64,000 nt of DNA from Gallionella sp. (GTDB taxonomy: Bacteria; Pseudomonadota; Gammaproteobacteria; Burkholderiales; Gallionellaceae): assembly GCA_028688275.1 (NCBI GenBank), contig JAQTYN010000002.1, positions 1 through 64,000 on the forward strand. The letters are read 5' to 3'. Positions 26,244 to 36,053 of this stretch are shown here, piece after piece. The notes under the pieces were generated by a model. That model made no database searches. It worked only from the letters and a program-made list of their open reading frames with translations, and was not told where the DNA came from. Within the stretch, counting starts at the first letter, position 1; each line of letters begins with the position of its first letter. A program made the position numbers and the translations under genes.

Positions 26244-29105
26244 ATGAAGATGAACCAAAAATTTTTGCTGACTTTTGTGTTGCTGTTGTCAGGGCTGAGC
26301 GGCATCTCTTACGAGATTTTGTATGGGCGTATTCTAGGCGGTATTTTAGGTGATCAATTTGCGGTTTCCGCAGCGGTATTGATCACCTTTTTATTGGGTA
26401 TCGGCTTAGGCGCGAAATATGCGTATCGCTTGTGGTCGAAATTATGGTTGATTGAAGCGGGTATTGGGCTGTACGGTATCATTTTTTCTCAAGCAAATCA
26501 GCCGATTGAGTATTTGCTCTATCACGGATTCAGCTTTTTACCGAATTTAGTCGGTTCTATCCTGATGGGGACATTGTTGCTATTGCTCCCCGCCTTTTTG
26601 ATGGGCTGTAGCGTACCGCTGTTTGCGGGCTACCTAGGACGCACGGACGACAGTCCCGTTTTCTCTAAAGTTTATGCGATTTACAATTTCTGCGCGGCGG
26701 CGACGGCATTGTTGATCGAGTTTTGGTTGATTCGTATTTTTGGTATCAGCGGAACGGTGTTGGCGTTTGGTGCGACCAATTTGCTGGTGGCGGTGATTTT
26801 GTATTTTGCGGCCAAATCCATCGCAAACAGCCCGCCCGCACTCCAAGAAGCCCCCATTGCCTTATCCAAAAATCATGTCATTTCGCTGATATTGGTCAGT
26901 ATTGCGTCAGCAGTGTTTCAATTGTTTATGGTCAAAATCAGTGAAATGATGTTTGGCCCGTTCCGCGAAACGTTTGCGATTGTGTTGGCGATTGTGTTGT
27001 TCGGTATCGCGCTCGGTTCGCATCTCGTGAAACGTTGGCAGATTCGTTACACCCATTTATTGATTGCAAACTTAATCGGGCTGCTATCAATTTTAGTGTT
27101 GTATCAAGACTTGATGCGCCTGTACGCGGAGTTTTACGAAAGTGCTGCGCAACATGGCAATATGATTCTGTGGTTGAAGAGTGCCATTCTTTTCGCGCTC
27201 ATGGGTGTGCCTGCCATTACCTTTGGCGCGACGATTCCCGCTTTGCTCAATACCCAACAAGAAGTGGCACAAGAGTCAGGTAAATTGCTCTTTATTAGTT
27301 CCATTGCCAATGTGGCTGGTTTCTTGTTAATGGCATTGGTGTTGCACGTGTATTTGGATTATGGCGTGCAATTACTGGTCATGTCGGGGTTGGTACTGTC
27401 TGCATTGCTGGTGTATCAATGGCAAACGTTCCGCATTGAGATTAAACAGATAGCACTCTCAGCTACCGCTGTGGTGATGGTGTTGCTGACAGTGGCACAA
27501 CATCATTGGCGTTGGGATGAAGACTTTTTGTATCTCAGCTATACCTCGTTTCATTCGCTAGAAGAATTAGAGCAGGATCGTAAGGATTTCAACTTCCCTG
27601 ATAAGTTCAAAGGGTATCAGGATGTCTTCTCGATTAACTGGAAAAATAACGAGCCATTTTTCTTTATCAATGGCTATATCAGTATTCCGATGAATAACCC
27701 ATCGGAACGTATTGTTGGGACGATAGGATCTATTATGTCGCCCAAGACCGATGAAGCTTTGGTTTTAGGCTTGGGTAGCGGGGGCACAGCCTCGGTGGTG
27801 GGGCTGTTATTTGGTCATACCGATGTAGTGGAAATCAATCCAGTGGTGGTGGAAAATCAGTACCGCATGAAACGCTGGAATTTCGACATCGTCAATAATC
27901 CCAAAGTCCATGTCGTGGTCGATGATGCGATTCATTACACCAAATCGACGCAAAAACAGTATGACATGATTTTGAATACGGTCACCTCGCCCTTGTATTT
28001 CAGCTCATCGAAACTCTACACCTTGGATTTCTTTGATGTGATTAAACAACGGTTGCGTCCAGAAGGTGTTTATGTGACTTGGATGGATGGTCGCGTCGGC
28101 AGCGAAGGTGCGCGTATCATCATCAAAACCTTACAAAAACGCTTTAAGTATTGCACCATTGCGTTCATCAAATCGGGCTACTTCTTGCTGATTGCAGGCG
28201 ATCATCCTGTCCATTTGCAACACCCTGACTTAGTCGAAAAAGTACCCATGCTCAAGAAAAGCTTAATGCAAGGTCATGTCGTGCCGCGTTTCTTAGCGTA
28301 CAACTTAATGAGCGAACACGTTTTTGAACAGGTCAGCAACCTGCCTACACCAATTAACACCATAGACAATCCAGTGCTGGAATTTGAAATGGCGAGCGTC
28401 AAAAAACGCCAATTTAAAGAGTTTCGTCAGCCATTGGTGGAAACTATTACCTTGGATGGCGTGGCAAAATTGCTCGAACCAGCCATGAAATACGATCCCA
28501 TTGAGCATGTCACCCATGTACGCGATGCTTTGGAATCTTCCGCAATCACCACACAAATTAACCAACAAGGGTCGATTTATATTGAGGACTTTGTCGTGCG
28601 TGCGGATGCAGGTGAAGTGCGTATTGCTGAAATATTGGCTGAAGGAGCACAAACTGCCGACGCATATCACCAACTTGGCGATCAATATCGAAACCGTCAA
28701 CGCTATGCAGATGCCCTTATTCAGTATCGCAAAGCACTTGCCCTAGAACCTCAGCATAAATACACGCTATTTAATTTGGCAGCCTGTCTGGAGTACTTGG
28801 GTGAGCATGAACAAGCGATACAAGAGTATCAGCGTGTCGCGCAACAAGATCCTAAAGATCCCGATGTACCGTATCGTTTAGCCAGAGTTTCGCTCAAGAT
28901 GAATAAACTGACGGATGCAGAGAAATACATTAAACAATCGATTGCGATGAGTCCAACAGAAATGAGCTACTCACTTAAAGCACGTATGTTGGAGCAACAA
29001 GGGCGTACCGATGAGTTGATTGCAACGTATTTTGCCATTCTTAAACTCAATCCAGACAACACGGAAATACCTGAATTACTGAATAGTTATCTTCGTAAAT
29101 GGTAA
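26244..29105 (+). CDS. Fusion protein: multi-TM N-terminus, spermidine synthase-like domain, C-terminal TPR repeats
   Basis: 953 aa; 'ALVLGLGSGGTASVVGLLFGHTDVVEINPVVVE ... VVVDDAIHYTKSTQKQYDMILNTVTSPLYFSSSKLYTLDFFDVIKQRL' plus 'AYHQLGDQYRNRQRYADALIQYRKALALEPQHKYTLFNLAACLEYLGEHEQAIQEY'. Confidence 0.88.
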   Translation: MKMNQKFLLTFVLLLSGLSGISYEILYGRILGGILGDQFAVSAAVLITFLLGIGLGAKYAYRLWSKLWLIEAGIGLYGIIFSQANQPIEYLLYHGFSFLPNLVGSILMGTLLLLLPAFLMGCSVPLFAGYLGRTDDSPVFSKVYAIYNFCAAATALLIEFWLIRIFGISGTVLAFGATNLLVAVILYFAAKSIANSPPALQEAPIALSKNHVISLILVSIASAVFQLFMVKISEMMFGPFRETFAIVLAIVLFGIALGSHLVKRWQIRYTHLLIANLIGLLSILVLYQDLMRLYAEFYESAAQHGNMILWLKSAILFALMGVPAITFGATIPALLNTQQEVAQESGKLLFISSIANVAGFLLMALVLHVYLDYGVQLLVMSGLVLSALLVYQWQTFRIEIKQIALSATAVVMVLLTVAQHHWRWDEDFLYLSYTSFHSLEELEQDRKDFNFPDKFKGYQDVFSINWKNNEPFFFINGYISIPMNNPSERIVGTIGSIMSPKTDEALVLGLGSGGTASVVGLLFGHTDVVEINPVVVENQYRMKRWNFDIVNNPKVHVVVDDAIHYTKSTQKQYDMILNTVTSPLYFSSSKLYTLDFFDVIKQRLRPEGVYVTWMDGRVGSEGARIIIKTLQKRFKYCTIAFIKSGYFLLIAGDHPVHLQHPDLVEKVPMLKKSLMQGHVVPRFLAYNLMSEHVFEQVSNLPTPINTIDNPVLEFEMASVKKRQFKEFRQPLVETITLDGVAKLLEPAMKYDPIEHVTHVRDALESSAITTQINQQGSIYIEDFVVRADAGEVRIAEILAEGAQTADAYHQLGDQYRNRQRYADALIQYRKALALEPQHKYTLFNLAACLEYLGEHEQAIQEYQRVAQQDPKDPDVPYRLARVSLKMNKLTDAEKYIKQSIAMSPTEMSYSLKARMLEQQGRTDELIATYFAILKLNPDNTEIPELLNSYLRKW

Positions 29106-29137
29106 GAATGGGACTTTTAACCTGTCGGACTTAACCG

Positions 29138-29174
29138 TAAATCGGCTGCAATATGGCCGATTTCACTCCTTTTA
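29138..29174 (+). terminator. Putative terminator downstream of spermidine-synthase-like gene
   Basis: AAATCGGC...GGCCGATTT hairpin followed by T-rich tract. Confidence 0.45.
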
Positions 29175-29400
29175 TCCCAGTCTTCGCGGGGGTGAAAACT
29201 TTTTTACCTGTCTAACTAGCAACTAACGGCTCAAGACCTGGTTATTTATACGCAACACCTTACATCCACTCACTAGATCTCTATTTCATGGTTCGATAAG
29301 CCTACCACTCAGGTTCTATCAATTCCATCAAAAGCATATCAGGTGAATTTCCTCCCCGATTCGGCTATGCTACACGCTTTTACGACGCGGTTTGTGACTC

Positions 29401-29838
29401 ATGGCTCTGGTTGAAAAAACGGTTTTGGTCGCGCATAGCGCGGAGCGGATGTTTAATTTGGTGGATAGAGTCGAAACATATCCAGAATTTTTGCCGTGGT
29501 GTGGGGGGGCGAAGGTAGTGGATGTGACAGGGAGTACAGTTCACGCCACGGTAATAATAGATTATCATCATTTAAAACAATCATTTACCACAGAAAATGT
29601 ACGCACACCACCACATCATATTGCAATGACCTTGCAAGATGGACCATTTAAAAAATTAGATGGCAGTTGGCGTTTTATCCCATTGAGCGATTCCGCCTGT
29701 AAAATAGAATTTCGACTGCATTACGAATTTTCCAGCAAGATGCTGGAAAAGCTGGTAGGACCCGTGTTCCATTTCATTACCAACAGTTTCGTGGATGCGT
29801 TTATTCACCGCGCCGACAAGGTTTATACAGAATTATGA
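29401..29838 (+). CDS. ratA: RatA family SRPBCC (coenzyme Q-binding / toxin-like) protein
   Basis: 'VEKTVLVAHSAERMFNLVDRVETYPEFLPWCGGAKV ... LSDSACKIEFRLHYEFSSKMLEKLVGPVFHFITNSFVDAFIHRADKVY'. Confidence 0.93.
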   Translation: MALVEKTVLVAHSAERMFNLVDRVETYPEFLPWCGGAKVVDVTGSTVHATVIIDYHHLKQSFTTENVRTPPHHIAMTLQDGPFKKLDGSWRFIPLSDSACKIEFRLHYEFSSKMLEKLVGPVFHFITNSFVDAFIHRADKVYTEL

Positions 29839-30155
29839 GTGAGAAAATTAACATTGAAGTGGTGTATGCCCTGAGTAATAAGCAAACTTTGCTGCGCCAG
29901 TCGGTTGCCGCTGGCACGACGGTGGGGCAAGCGATTGAACAGTGTGGGGTGTTAAATAAACACCCCGGTATTGATCTTGCTAAAAGCAAATTGGGTATTT
30001 TTGGCAAATTGACCAAAGCCGATGCGGTGTTGCGTGATAAAGATCGCATTGAGATCTATAGACCACTGATTGCTGATCCCAAAGAGGTGCGCCGTCAACG
30101 TGCCGAAGAGGGCAAAGTAATGAAAAAAGGTGGCGGCATGGCGGCTGAAGCCTAA
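29835..30155 (+). CDS. rnfH: RnfH family protein
   Basis: 'INIEVVYALSNKQTLLRQSVAAGTTVGQAIEQCGV ... GIFGKLTKADAVLRDKDRIEIYRPLIADPKEVRRQRAEEG'; 4-nt overlap with ratA. Confidence 0.93.
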   Translation: MSEKINIEVVYALSNKQTLLRQSVAAGTTVGQAIEQCGVLNKHPGIDLAKSKLGIFGKLTKADAVLRDKDRIEIYRPLIADPKEVRRQRAEEGKVMKKGGGMAAEA

Positions 30156-31033
30156 TGCAAAATATCGATTTGCATTGCCATTCCAACGTGTCAGACGGTA
30201 CGCTCACCCCCACCGAATTAGTGCTACGCGCGGCGGGACGAGGGGTAAAAGTAATGGCGTTAACTGACCACGACGACATCGACGGACTACCTGAAGCGCG
30301 GGCGGTTGCCGAGCAAAATAGTATGACGTTTATCAATGGCGTAGAAATTTCTGTGTCTTGGCGCAGCCATACGCTGCACATCGTCGGTTTAGGCTTTGAT
30401 ACCAACTACCCGCCTTTGGTGGAAGGATTGCAAGCCGTGCGCAGTGGTCGTGGAGTACGGGCTCAAAAAATGGCAGACGAGCTGGCGAAAGTTGGCATTG
30501 GCGGCGTGTTGCAAGGCGCGTACAAATATGCCGACAATCCCAATATGATCGGGCGTACCCATCTAGCACGCTATTTAGTGGAAATCGGGCACTGCAAAGA
30601 TGTCAAAAGCGTGTTTAACCGCTATCTGGCAACGGGTAAGCCTGGTTATGTGAAGCATCAATGGTCCGTGTTGTCCGATGCGATCAACTGGATACGCGGC
30701 GCGGGCGGTATCGCCGTGTTGGCGCACCCAGGGCGATATATGACGGGACGCAGCGGCATGGGCAAGAAAACCATGCGCGAATTATTGACCGAGTTTGTGG
30801 AGCTGGGCGGCGGCGCGCTGGAAGTGGTCACAGGCAGCCATACGCCTGAGCAATACGCCGAATTCGCCCGTTATGCGGAAGAGTTTAATTTGCTGACTTC
30901 CTGCGGATCAGATTTCCACGGGCCAGGGGAAAGTTACCGCGACATGGGGCGATTGGCAGACTTCCCCCTTGGATGTCGCCCTGTGTGGACAGCATCCCCG
31001 CTACGGGAATTGATTCCCGTAGCGGTTGAATAA
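30155..31033 (+). CDS. PHP-domain phosphoesterase (YciV/RNase AM-like)
   Basis: 'IDLHCHSNVSDGTLTPTELVLRAAGRGVKVMALTDHDDIDGL', 'VLAHPGRY', 'LTSCGSDFHGP'. Confidence 0.92.
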   Translation: MQNIDLHCHSNVSDGTLTPTELVLRAAGRGVKVMALTDHDDIDGLPEARAVAEQNSMTFINGVEISVSWRSHTLHIVGLGFDTNYPPLVEGLQAVRSGRGVRAQKMADELAKVGIGGVLQGAYKYADNPNMIGRTHLARYLVEIGHCKDVKSVFNRYLATGKPGYVKHQWSVLSDAINWIRGAGGIAVLAHPGRYMTGRSGMGKKTMRELLTEFVELGGGALEVVTGSHTPEQYAEFARYAEEFNLLTSCGSDFHGPGESYRDMGRLADFPLGCRPVWTASPLRELIPVAVE

Positions 31034-31042
31034 ACCAGCGTT

Positions 31043-31144
31043 CCCTCGCCCGCACGCGGGAGAGGGCTAGGGAGAGGGCGATTGCATACCTACCCTTTTT
31101 CCCTTCCCCTATCCCCACCCCTCTCCCATAAGTGAGCGAGGGGT
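31043..31144. repeat. CCCTCTCC / GGGAGAGGG dyad repeat
   Basis: CCCTCGCCCGCACGCGGGAGAGGG plus CCCCTCTCCCATAAGTGAGCGAGGGG; related palindromes at 5265-5302, 34706-34728 and 43244-43302. Confidence 0.7.
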
Positions 31145-31180
31145 GCAACCAAATTGTTCACTTCGACTTAATACAAAATC

Positions 31181-31804
31181 ATGGCGCAATTTTTTACCAT
31201 TTACCCCCAAAACCCCAACATCCGCTTGATTCGTCAAGCGGTGGAAATTCTGCGTGACGGCGGCATTGTGGTTTATCCCACCGACTCGTGCTACGCGTTA
31301 GGTTGCCATCTAGGCGACAAAACCGCCATCACCCGAATCCGTCAAATTCGCCAGTTAGATGAGCAGCATCACTTGACGTTGATGTGCCGCGACTTATCGG
31401 AAATTTCACACTACGCCCGCGTTGATAACCACAAGTTCCGCTTGCTTAAAGCGCATACTCCAGGCAACTACACGTTTATTTTGGAGGCTACCAAAGAAGT
31501 GCCCAAGCGTTTACAGCACCCCAAACGCAGCACCATAGGTATACGCATTCCCGATCATCCCGTCGCACTGGCGTTATTAGAAGAACTCGGCGAACCCATG
31601 CTCAGTTCCACCCTAATTTTGCCTGACCAAGTTTTCCCACTGACCGATGCAGATTACATTCGTGAAATTTTAGAAAAAGAAGTGGATGCGGTAATTGACG
31701 GTGGGGCGGTGGGACTAGATTTCACCACCGTATTGGACTTGACAGGGGACGAACCCGTGCTGATACGTCAAGGCAAAGGAACTGTGCAAGGATTTGGCCT
31801 GTAA
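31181..31804 (+). CDS. Sua5/YciO/YrdC family protein (YciO type)
   Basis: 'IYPQNPNIRLIRQAVEILRDGGIVVYPTDSCYALGCHLGDKTAITRIRQIRQLDEQHHLTLMCRDLSEIS'. Confidence 0.9.
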   Translation: MAQFFTIYPQNPNIRLIRQAVEILRDGGIVVYPTDSCYALGCHLGDKTAITRIRQIRQLDEQHHLTLMCRDLSEISHYARVDNHKFRLLKAHTPGNYTFILEATKEVPKRLQHPKRSTIGIRIPDHPVALALLEELGEPMLSSTLILPDQVFPLTDADYIREILEKEVDAVIDGGAVGLDFTTVLDLTGDEPVLIRQGKGTVQGFGL

Positions 31805-31901
31805 GCGACCAAGCCTGATTTGAAGCCGCAGTGCGCTGCGACCAATTAAGATAGGATTTTTCAAATAACTGAGCGACATTCGATAATTCAAGTTGCTCAG
31901 G

Positions 31902-31907
31902 TATAAT
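31902..31907 (+). promoter_or_regulatory. Candidate -10 box upstream of fmdB-like gene
   Basis: Consensus TATAAT 36 nt before the ATG at 31942; no convincing -35 consensus. Confidence 0.35.
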
Positions 31908-31941
31908 GCTCGCCTTTTAACTGATTCGACTAGGAAGATTT

Positions 31942-32181
31942 ATGCCTGTTTACGCATATCGCTGCGAGAGTTGTGGCGTGCAACAAGATGTGATGCAGAA
32001 AATGAGTGATGCACCACTGACCACTTGCCCTGAATGTGGCAAAGAAACTTTTACCAAACAATTAGCTGCGCCAGGTTTTCAATTAAAGGGCAATGGCTAT
32101 TATGTGACGGATTTCAAAAATGGTAGTAAGCCAGATGCAGCTTGCGCGCCTTGTGCGACTACTTGCCCCGCGACTCACTAA
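31942..32181 (+). CDS. FmdB family zinc-ribbon protein
   Basis: 'MPVYAYRCESCGVQQDVMQKMSDAPLTTCPECGKETFTKQLAAPGFQLKGNGYYVTDFK'. Confidence 0.95.
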   Translation: MPVYAYRCESCGVQQDVMQKMSDAPLTTCPECGKETFTKQLAAPGFQLKGNGYYVTDFKNGSKPDAACAPCATTCPATH

Positions 32182-32216
32182 TGCATCCTTCCCACTCAGG
32201 AACTGAAGAACCATTT

Positions 32217-32864
32217 ATGATCGAAACTTGGTCTCAGCGTATGAAAAAATACCTTATTACGGGCTTGTTGGTATGGGTACCTTTGGGTATTACCTTATGG
32301 GTATTGGATTTTACCATCAGCACCATGGATCAAACCTTATTGCTGTTACCTGACGGCTGGCATCCTGATCGGGTGCTGGGACATCATATCCCTGGCTTAG
32401 GTATTATTCTGACCTTGGCGGTGGTGGGGGTGACGGGCTTGCTGATGCGCAATGTGTTTGGACAACGCCTCTGGGAGCAGTCCGAAAAAGCCATGCTACA
32501 TGTGCCATTTTTCGGCAGCATTTACAAAGGGGTCAAGCAAGTCAGTGACACTTTGTTGTCGGGCAGTGGGAATTCATTCCGTCAAGTGCTACTCGTGCGT
32601 TATCCGCATCCCGATGCGTGGTCACTGGCGTTTCAAACCAGCGTACCTGGGGAAATAGATGAGCAACTTCCCGATGAACATGTCGCCGTGTTTATTCCCA
32701 CCACCCCTAGCCCTGTGAATGGCTTTTATTTTTTCGTGCGTAAAGCCGATACCATCGCCTTGGACATGTCAGTGGATGTGGCGTTGCGGGCAATTGTGTC
32801 GATGGGAGTCGTGGCAGCAGCTGACCACGGCAAACATCACGCCGCCTTACAAGATTCTATTTAA
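32217..32864 (+). CDS. DUF502 family membrane protein
   Basis: 'MKKYLITGLLVWVPLGITLWVLDFTISTMDQTLLLLP ... VPFFGSIYKGVKQVSDTLL ... VAVFIPTTPSPVNGFYFFVRK'. Confidence 0.92.
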   Translation: MIETWSQRMKKYLITGLLVWVPLGITLWVLDFTISTMDQTLLLLPDGWHPDRVLGHHIPGLGIILTLAVVGVTGLLMRNVFGQRLWEQSEKAMLHVPFFGSIYKGVKQVSDTLLSGSGNSFRQVLLVRYPHPDAWSLAFQTSVPGEIDEQLPDEHVAVFIPTTPSPVNGFYFFVRKADTIALDMSVDVALRAIVSMGVVAAADHGKHHAALQDSI

Positions 32865-32886
32865 CACTTTGATTATTTAATACATT

Positions 32887-34668
32887 ATGCGTACACATTA
32901 TTGCGGCACTTTGAATACCGACCAGCTAGACCAAACCGTCAGCATTTGCGGATGGGCGCATCGTCGCCGTGACCACGGCGGGGTGATTTTTATTGATTTG
33001 CGCGACCGAGAAGGGCTCGCACAAGTGGTGTGCGATCCTGACCGCGCAGAGATGTTTAAAATTGCCGAATCGGTGCGTAATGAATTCGTGTTGCGTATCA
33101 CGGGCAAAGTGCGCCGTCGCCCAGCAGGCACGAGCAACAGCAACATCACCAGCGGCGAAATCGAAATTTTGTGCCATGAAATCGAAGTGCTGAATGCGGC
33201 GGTAACGCCACCATTCCAACTCGACGATGAAAACTTGTCGGAAAACGTGCGCTTGACCCATCGCGTGATCGACCTGCGTCGCCCGCATATGCAAAAAAAT
33301 ATGATGTTGCGCTACAAAGTGGCGATGTCATTCCGCCGCTTCTTGGACAGTCGTGGTTTTATCGACATTGAAACCCCGATGTTGACCAAATCCACCCCAG
33401 AAGGCGCACGTGATTACTTAGTGCCTTCTCGCGTTCATGCAGGCGAATTTTTCGCTTTGCCACAATCTCCCCAATTATTCAAACAGTTGCTGATGGTGGC
33501 GGGTTTTGACCGCTATTACCAAATCACCAAATGTTTCCGCGACGAAGATTTGCGTGCTGACCGTCAACCTGAATTTACCCAGATCGACTTGGAAACTTCG
33601 TTCCTGAACGAAATCCAAATCACCGCGATGACGGAAGAAATGATCCGCACCGTGTTCAAAGAAACGATGGATGTGACGCTGCCCAATCCGTTCCCACGCA
33701 TGACTTACGCAGAAGCGATGTCGCGTTTTGGCTCAGACAAACCTGATTTGCGTGTCACGCTGGAATTGACCGAAGTGACCGACGCGTTGAAAGACGTGGA
33801 TTTCAAAGTGTTCGCGGGCGTGGCAAATTCTGTGGGTGGGCGTATCGCGGCGTTGCGCGTGCCGAATGGCGCAACCTTTAGCCGTGGCGTGATTGACGAA
33901 TACACCAAGTTTGTCGGCATCTACGGCGCACGCGGTTTGGCGTACATCAAGGTCAACGATGTGACCCAATTAAACGACACGGGCTTGCAATCGCCTATCG
34001 TCAAAAACCTGCACGAAACAGCTCTGCGCGCCATCATGGAACGCACAGGCGCACAAAATGGTGACATTATTTTCTTTGGCGCAGACAAAGAAAAGGTGGT
34101 CAACGACGCCTTGGGCGCGTTGCGCAGCAAAATCGGTCACGAAAAAGGCTACACCAACGGCAAAGCCTGGGAACCGTTGTGGGTGGTGGATTTCCCGATG
34201 TTTGAATACGACGAAGAAAACAAACGCTGGTCGGCTTGTCACCATCCGTTTACCGCGCCAAAAGACGAACATTTGGCATTCTTGGAAAGTGATCCTGGCC
34301 GTTGCTTGGCAAAAGCCTACGACTTGGCATTGAACGGGTGGGAAATCGGCGGTGGCTCAGTGCGTATTCACCAAGAAGCGGTGCAATCGCAAGTGTTCCG
34401 TGCCTTGAACATCGGCGCGGAAGAAGCGCAAGCGAAGTTCGGCTTCTTGTTAGACGCGCTGCAATACGGCGCGCCTCCGCATGGCGGCTTGGCATTCGGG
34501 CTGGATCGTATTGTGACGATGATGACGGGTGCAGAATCCATCCGCGACGTAATCGCCTTCCCCAAAACCCAACGTGCACAATGCTTGCTGACCCAAGCCC
34601 CTAGCCCCGTAGATGAAAAACAATTGCGCGAATTGCATATTCGCTTGCGCCAACCTGCGCAGGTGTAA
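32887..34668 (+). CDS. aspS: Aspartyl-tRNA synthetase
   Basis: 593 aa class II aaRS, '[40 protein letters not shown]', '[21 protein letters not shown]', '[10 protein letters not shown]'. Confidence 0.97.
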   Translation: MRTHYCGTLNTDQLDQTVSICGWAHRRRDHGGVIFIDLRDREGLAQVVCDPDRAEMFKIAESVRNEFVLRITGKVRRRPAGTSNSNITSGEIEILCHEIEVLNAAVTPPFQLDDENLSENVRLTHRVIDLRRPHMQKNMMLRYKVAMSFRRFLDSRGFIDIETPMLTKSTPEGARDYLVPSRVHAGEFFALPQSPQLFKQLLMVAGFDRYYQITKCFRDEDLRADRQPEFTQIDLETSFLNEIQITAMTEEMIRTVFKETMDVTLPNPFPRMTYAEAMSRFGSDKPDLRVTLELTEVTDALKDVDFKVFAGVANSVGGRIAALRVPNGATFSRGVIDEYTKFVGIYGARGLAYIKVNDVTQLNDTGLQSPIVKNLHETALRAIMERTGAQNGDIIFFGADKEKVVNDALGALRSKIGHEKGYTNGKAWEPLWVVDFPMFEYDEENKRWSACHHPFTAPKDEHLAFLESDPGRCLAKAYDLALNGWEIGGGSVRIHQEAVQSQVFRALNIGAEEAQAKFGFLLDALQYGAPPHGGLAFGLDRIVTMMTGAESIRDVIAFPKTQRAQCLLTQAPSPVDEKQLRELHIRLRQPAQV

Positions 34669-34745
34669 ACCTTAGTAGGAAGGCTAACAACGTAGCACGC
34701 AACTACCTCGCCCGCTTGCGGGAGAGGGGAGTACAGGGTGTACGA

Positions 34746-34775
34746 GTGGATTGGCTCGTGGCGAATCCACCCTAC
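34746..34775. repeat. GGTGGATT-N-AATCCACC dyad repeat
   Basis: GTGGATTGGCTCGTGGCGAATCCACCCTAC; related copy at 47787-47813. Confidence 0.6.
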
Positions 34776-34793
34776 GATCAAACGGAGAAATTG

Positions 34794-35189
34794 ATGACTT
34801 ACGCGAGATATTTTTTCATCAGCTTAGTGCTGATGTTCGGGCTGTTCGGTACCGCAGAGGCGTGGGATCACGGGCGTTCGCATCAACATGAGCATGCGGC
34901 ACAAGCTGCGGTGTTGTCGGAAGTGTTGTTGGCGAATTTGCCTGCTGAAGCGCGTGATACGTTGCGTTTAATCAAGCAAGGCGGACCTTTTCCCTATCCG
35001 CGTGATGGCGTGGTGTTTAGCAACCGCGAAAAGGTTTTGCCTAAGCAATACAAAGGTTATTACCACGAATACACAGTCAAAACCCCAGGGCTATCTCATC
35101 GCGGCGCACGGCGGATTGTCAGCGGGGTGATGGGTGAGTATTACTACACGGGCGACCATTACCAATCTTTCCAACGTATTAAGGAATAA
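34794..35189 (+). CDS. Barnase-type guanyl-specific ribonuclease, exported
   Basis: Signal peptide; 'LIKQGGPFPYPRDGVVFSNREKVLPKQYKGYYHEYTVKTPGLSHRGARRIVSG...EYYYTGDHYQSFQRIKE' ribonuclease N1/barnase signature; start trimmed. Confidence 0.93.
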   Translation: MTYARYFFISLVLMFGLFGTAEAWDHGRSHQHEHAAQAAVLSEVLLANLPAEARDTLRLIKQGGPFPYPRDGVVFSNREKVLPKQYKGYYHEYTVKTPGLSHRGARRIVSGVMGEYYYTGDHYQSFQRIKE

Positions 35190-35191
35190 GC

Positions 35192-35587
35192 ATGGAAGAA
35201 CTGGCACAACACTTGAACGACATGGACACCTGCGGCAGCTATCGCCTAGGTTGCCCGATTGAAGCCTTGGAAGATGCCGTAGCGTTGGCAGATTTCAAGT
35301 TGTTTACCATTGATGCACAAGATATCGACGGCAAAGCAGAACTGATTACCGCGATTGCCGAAGCTGCAGAGTTTTATGAAGGTTTTCCCGCAAACTGGGA
35401 CGCACTGCAAGACGCACTGTGTGATATGTCACCCCATATCGCCCCTGGTTATGTATTTTTATTTAAAAATGCTTCTGCCGATTTAGGGTTGTCTGAAGAC
35501 GATCAAGCGATCATTGAAAGCATTTTTGCGGATACCGTAGAATTCTGGCAACACCAACACCGCGCATTTTGGATTTTCTTCGCCTAG
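35192..35587 (+). CDS. Barstar family RNase inhibitor
   Basis: 'FKLFTIDAQDIDGKAELITAIAEAAEFYEGFPANWDALQDALCDM' barstar signature, immediately downstream of barnase-like gene. Confidence 0.93.
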   Translation: MEELAQHLNDMDTCGSYRLGCPIEALEDAVALADFKLFTIDAQDIDGKAELITAIAEAAEFYEGFPANWDALQDALCDMSPHIAPGYVFLFKNASADLGLSEDDQAIIESIFADTVEFWQHQHRAFWIFFA

Positions 35588-35594
35588 GATTACG

Positions 35595-36053
35595 ATGTCC
35601 ACCACCTTTAAACAACCTGTCTCGGTACTCGTGGTGATTTACACCGCCGAGTTGGACGTATTGTTGTTGGAGCGTGCGGACTTCCCTAATTATTGGCAGT
35701 CCATCACAGGCAGCGTGGAATGGGGGGAATCTATCCCCCTCACCGCACTACGCGAAGTGGGCGAGGAAACAGGGATAGACGCTGCGCGTTATAGCCTGAC
35801 AGACTGGCACACGCAAAACCAATACGAAATATTTGCACATTGGCGGCACCGCTACCCTCCCCTCACCACCCATAACCTTGAACATGTTTTTGGATTGCTT
35901 TTACCTAAGCGTGTTGCAGTGACCCTCTCACCGCGAGAGCACCTCAACTATCAATGGTTACCATGGCAGCAAGCATCAGAAAAGGTATTCTCACCTAGCA
36001 ATCAAGCCGCCATATTGCAATTACCTCAATTCATCAGCCAGGAGTTTAGATGA
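35595..36053 (+). CDS. nudB: Dihydroneopterin triphosphate diphosphatase (Nudix)
   Basis: 'WQSITGSVEWGESIPLTALREVGEETGID' Nudix box, 'EHVFGLLLPKRVAVTLSPREHLNYQWLPWQQA'. Confidence 0.92.
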   Translation: MSTTFKQPVSVLVVIYTAELDVLLLERADFPNYWQSITGSVEWGESIPLTALREVGEETGIDAARYSLTDWHTQNQYEIFAHWRHRYPPLTTHNLEHVFGLLLPKRVAVTLSPREHLNYQWLPWQQASEKVFSPSNQAAILQLPQFISQEFR

